Below, piece after piece: positions 61,600 to 64,000 of a stretch of DNA of 64,000 nucleotides. Origin of the DNA: Streptosporangium becharense (GTDB taxonomy: Bacteria > Actinomycetota > Actinomycetes > Streptosporangiales > Streptosporangiaceae); the NCBI RefSeq assembly GCF_014204985.1, contig NZ_JACHMP010000001.1:5642001-5706000 (forward strand), written 5' to 3'. A program made the position numbers and the translations under genes. Numbering within the stretch: the stretch's first letter is position 1; the number at the start of each line of letters is the position of its first letter. The notes under the pieces are model-generated. The model worked only from the letters and a program-made list of their open reading frames with translations. It searched no databases and was not told where the DNA came from.

Positions 61600-62400
61600 T
61601 CACCCGGCCTCCGGGGTGAAGGAGCCGGGTGCCCCGACCCTCCGCCGAAGGCCATGGCAGGGCATCACATGCTCCGTATCCTCAGGTAGCGCTTGATGTC
61701 GGGAAGGGACTGGTAGACCAGCACGGCCACCCCTGCCAGCATCGCCAGGGCCACCAGGCGTTTCAGCATGCTCGTTCCTCCTCCCGGCCCGCGGTGGCGG
61801 GCGCCTCGCGATCTCTTCCCCGACCAGCTCGGCGACCAGTTCCGCGGCGCCGCCGACGGCGTCCGCGACCGGCGCGCTGAGCTCCATGCCGGGGGACGTG
61901 TCGGCGGGCTCGCAGCCGACCAGGAGGACCCGGCCGGGGCCGCCGGCCCGCCCGCGTCCGGTTGTGCCACCGGGGCCGTCGCCGACGTCGTGGCCGGTCC
62001 CGCCCGTGTCGTCGGTCCCGCCCGTGTCGTTAGTGCCACCCGCGTCACCCATGCCAACCGCGCCGCGGCCGATCCCGTCGCCGAGCGCGTCCGCCAGCGC
62101 CAGCACCGCCTCGGGTGTCATGGAGTGCGCGTCGACGAAGGAGCCGGGGCGGTCGCCCGGCGACGGTTCGATGACGTACAGGGTGCCCGGCGGCCCGCCG
62201 CGGGACACGGCGTCGACGAGGATCACGGTGTCGTACCCGCCGCCGGTCAGCTCGTAGGCCAGGTGGATGCCGCGGATGCCGAAGTCCCGGACCGCGACCC
62301 CTGCGGGCAGCTTGGCGTCCGCCAGGCGTCCGGCCACCGCGACGCCGAAGCCGTCGTCGCCGAGGAAGACGTTCCCCACCCCGGCCACCAGGATCCTCAC
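61600..62400 (-). CDS. hydrogenase maturation protease (HyaD/HybD family)
   Basis: A 266-residue M52 endopeptidase that trims the hydrogenase large subunit after nickel insertion. Marks: VAGVGNVFLGDDGFG (Ni-binding acid), VILVDAV, the His in VDAHSMTPEAVL and LLVGCEP. A Gly/Asp/Thr insertion of about 40 residues contains three 18-base repeats (61996-62049). The C-terminal 60 residues overlap the DUF6893 gene in another frame. GTG 62400 with GGAGG; GTGA overlap with the previous gene. Confidence 0.88.
   Translation of the reverse strand: MRILVAGVGNVFLGDDGFGVAVAGRLADAKLPAGVAVRDFGIRGIHLAYELTGGGYDTVILVDAVSRGGPPGTLYVIEPSPGDRPGSFVDAHSMTPEAVLALADALGDGIGRGAVGMGDAGGTNDTGGTDDTGGTGHDVGDGPGGTTGRGRAGGPGRVLLVGCEPADTSPGMELSAPVADAVGGAAELVAELVGEEIARRPPPRAGRRNEHAETPGGPGDAGRGGRAGLPVPSRHQALPEDTEHVMPCHGLRRRVGAPGSFTPEAG
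61665..61769 (-). CDS. DUF6893 family 34-residue membrane peptide
   Basis: A 34-residue peptide, MLKRLVALAMLAGVAVLVYQ followed by a basic SLPDIKRYLRIRSM tail: one membrane segment and a charged end, the DUF6893 pattern seen in actinobacterial hydrogenase clusters. ATG 61769 has GGAGGA at six bases, a strong site that argues for real translation. It lies wholly inside the 3' part of the protease gene, in a different frame. Confidence 0.75.
   Translation of the reverse strand: MLKRLVALAMLAGVAVLVYQSLPDIKRYLRIRSM
61996..62049 (-). repeat. 18-bp tandem repeats in the maturation protease gene
   Basis: Three units (61996, 62014, 62032; the third more diverged) encode DTGGT-type blocks in the protease insertion. 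Confidence 0.8.
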
Positions 62401-63890
62401 GCTCCCACCTCCTCGTCGGCCCACCCGGCGTCCAGCGGTTCGACCTCGTCGGGGGCGAAGTAGAGGAAGCGCCCGTGGGAGCGGTACAGGTCGGCGCCGG
62501 GGTCCTCCTCCAGGGTGACGGCCAGGTGACGGGCCCCGTCCAGGTCCAGGAGAACGGCCTCCACCCGGGCGGTCCTGCCGGCCAGGAACATGTCGTGGGC
62601 GTCCGCGCGCCGCCGTCCGGGAACCAGCCGGACCCGGCTGCCCCGTGCGACGGTCATCCCGCGGATCGTCACGCTGTCGGTTCCCGGCGAGACGGTGGGA
62701 TCGCTTCCGGGGTCCCACCAGGGCGTGACCGGCGTCTGTTCCGGGTCCCAGGGCGACGACTCCCGTCCCGACGCCCGGGACGACGGCGTCCGCCGCGGAT
62801 CACCGGGGAGCGGTTCCGGTTCCGCGGGCGGTTCCGGCGCCGGTGCGGCGCCGGACCGGCCGGGTGCGTTCAGGTAGCGGATCACGCCGTGCAGCCGTTC
62901 CACCATCTCGGGCGGCAGTTCGCCGACCATGTCGATGATGCCGGCGGCCCGGGAGTCGGTCGCCCGCGCCTCCCGCGTCTCCTCCTCGGTGAGGGTGAGC
63001 GTCCGCAGGTGCAGCAGCTCATCGATCTCGGTGGCGTCGAACAGGGCACCGGGGCTCTCCGGTGCGATGTCCGGGTGGTCGTACAGGATGATCGGGGAGG
63101 AGAGCATCACGTCGCGGTGACCCGGCTCGCCGACGAGCACCGGCCAGGTGTGCTCGTTGCGGCAGGTCTCCGCGGCCGGCCTGGCCCACTCCGGCGGGTC
63201 GAGCAGCGACACGAAGGCGCCGGCGCTGACCGAGACGAGCAGATGGGCGGCGACCAGCGAACGCCGCAGCGCCTCCTCACGCGGCGCGCCGCGCGGCTCC
63301 CAGGGGTCGGTGTTCTCCACCCGGATGCGCAGCCTGACCAGGCCGTACGGCCCCGGTACCCGCTCGGCGGAGACCCGCAGGGCCGCCTCCAGCGGCAGGT
63401 GGCCGGTGACGACGCGTCCCAGCACCTCGCCGGACGGCCCCGGGATCGGCTCGATCGCGTGGTCTCCGGGGACGAGGACCTCGATCACCCGCTCGCCGCC
63501 GTCCAGCAGCCCGGTGATCGACACCACCGCCTCCACCTCGCGCTCGGTCGCCTCGTCGAAGGTGAGGTGGGTCCGCCCGGCGGCGTGCAGTTCCCGGACC
63601 GGCCAGTAGCCGTCGTCCTCGGCGCGCTCGACCACGCGTGTCCTGACGTGCAGGAAACGCAGCAGCAGGCGGACATCGGCGCCGGCGGCCTCCTCCAGCA
63701 GGCACTCGGTGAGGTTGGCCGGGTGTTCGGCGGTGGCGGTGAACGCCGGGGGCACCAGCACCCCGAACTGCCAGCGCACCCGGTTCTTGGCCGCCGAGGC
63801 GCGGTAGGGGTAGAGCAGGTAGCCTTCGTACAGCACGGTGTCGGCCACCCGCCGGGCGATGTCCATCGGCGTATCCATCGGCACGCTCAT
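62397..63890 (-). CDS. 497-residue protein of unknown function in the hydrogenase operon
   Basis: Starts MSVPMDTPMDIARRVADTVL then YEGYLLYPYRASAAKNRVRW; residues 1-330 look like a beta-rich soluble domain (LLRFLHVRTRV, EVLVPGDHAIEPIPG), followed by a Pro/Ser linker (350-400) and a second domain with VTIRGMTVARGSRVRLVPGR and FLYFAPDEVEPLD. No catalytic motif is recognised. It overlaps the protease and the upstream gene by four bases each, which places it firmly in the hydrogenase operon; I think it is a conserved accessory of the actinobacterial high-affinity hydrogenase type, by context only. Confidence 0.75.
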   Translation of the reverse strand: MSVPMDTPMDIARRVADTVLYEGYLLYPYRASAAKNRVRWQFGVLVPPAFTATAEHPANLTECLLEEAAGADVRLLLRFLHVRTRVVERAEDDGYWPVRELHAAGRTHLTFDEATEREVEAVVSITGLLDGGERVIEVLVPGDHAIEPIPGPSGEVLGRVVTGHLPLEAALRVSAERVPGPYGLVRLRIRVENTDPWEPRGAPREEALRRSLVAAHLLVSVSAGAFVSLLDPPEWARPAAETCRNEHTWPVLVGEPGHRDVMLSSPIILYDHPDIAPESPGALFDATEIDELLHLRTLTLTEEETREARATDSRAAGIIDMVGELPPEMVERLHGVIRYLNAPGRSGAAPAPEPPAEPEPLPGDPRRTPSSRASGRESSPWDPEQTPVTPWWDPGSDPTVSPGTDSVTIRGMTVARGSRVRLVPGRRRADAHDMFLAGRTARVEAVLLDLDGARHLAVTLEEDPGADLYRSHGRFLYFAPDEVEPLDAGWADEEVGA

Positions 63891-64000
63891 CCCCGTGTCT
63901 CCCGCAGTAGTAGGTGCATGGTCTCGTCCCAGGTCGCCAGGGCGTGGTCCGACTTGAAGCGGGTGAGGTCCCGCAGGGTGTCGCGGCGCAGCCGCAGCCA
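63887..64000 (-). CDS. 3' end of a gene running off the right edge
   Basis: The last 37 codons read WLRLRRDTLRDLTRFKSDHA then a helical tail ending HLLLRETRG, with TGA overlapping the next ATG (ATGA). It belongs to the same operon. Too little is visible to name it. Confidence 0.7.
   Translation of the reverse strand, partial: WLRLRRDTLRDLTRFKSDHALATWDETMHLLLRETRG

Overview
The window is high-GC DNA with strong codon bias, many GTG/TTG starts, ATGA/GTGA gene overlaps, mycothiol-era actinobacterial gene types (F420-type LLM oxidoreductase, SHOCT, DUF6504, DUF2795, CU044_5270-type protein) and sporulation-type genes. It most resembles a filamentous actinomycete of the Streptosporangiales, although the genus cannot be fixed from the sequence alone. 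I see no prophage, CRISPR array, insertion sequence or replication origin; this is chromosomal core and near-core sequence.

Layout. 1-1.6 kb: 5' part of a large protein running off the left edge, a tiny upstream ORF and tRNA-Arg(TCT). 1.9-5.9 kb: a phosphotransferase, cobD and cobQ of cobalamin synthesis, and a SHOCT membrane peptide. 5.9-9.5 kb: a patatin lipase plus PlsC-type acyltransferase pair and a divergent FAD monooxygenase. 9.7-12.5 kb: ABC-2 exporter with a PucR regulator. 12.5-21.6 kb: a long leftward unit made of a binding-protein-dependent ABC importer, HAD phosphatase and membrane Ser/Thr kinase (then a quinone oxidoreductase), controlled by a divergent HutC-type GntR regulator with a visible operator. 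21.7-28.3 kb: an SOS-box DUF6504 gene, a DUF4328 membrane protein, an orphan NarL-type response regulator, an ABC/FtsX exporter, and an ECF sigma factor with a membrane partner. 28.5-35.3 kb: an LLM oxidoreductase, a secreted sulfatase and a lutABC lactate-oxidation operon with a divergent FadR-type regulator and two operators.

35.7-48.1 kb: cbiX, cobT and a cysG-like siroheme/precorrin gene lead directly (4-base overlaps) into two dynamin-like GTPases, followed by an ssb gene, a membrane diguanylate cyclase with a product-inhibition site, and ettA. 48.4-58.5 kb: thioesterase, MscS channel, truncated haemoglobin and GH13 glucosidase, a TPR/HTH regulator with a GNAT enzyme, Nudix, purU, flavin reductase and small hypotheticals. 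58.6-64 kb: a leftward [NiFe]-hydrogenase accessory operon (unknown proteins, maturation protease, DUF6893 peptide, hypA, hypC, hypD, hypE); the structural subunits, hypB and hypF are not in the window.

Two things stand out across the whole window. First, many genes carry in-frame minisatellites (9, 18, 30 or 36 bp units) in linkers or termini, and several 3' ends are embedded in direct repeats. Second, the most system-like unit is the cysG / dynamin-like pair / ssb block, which resembles the Streptomyces dynA-dynB septation genes and carries an unusually long disordered arm on the first GTPase. The hydrogenase operon contains proteins I cannot assign, which may be the least described content.
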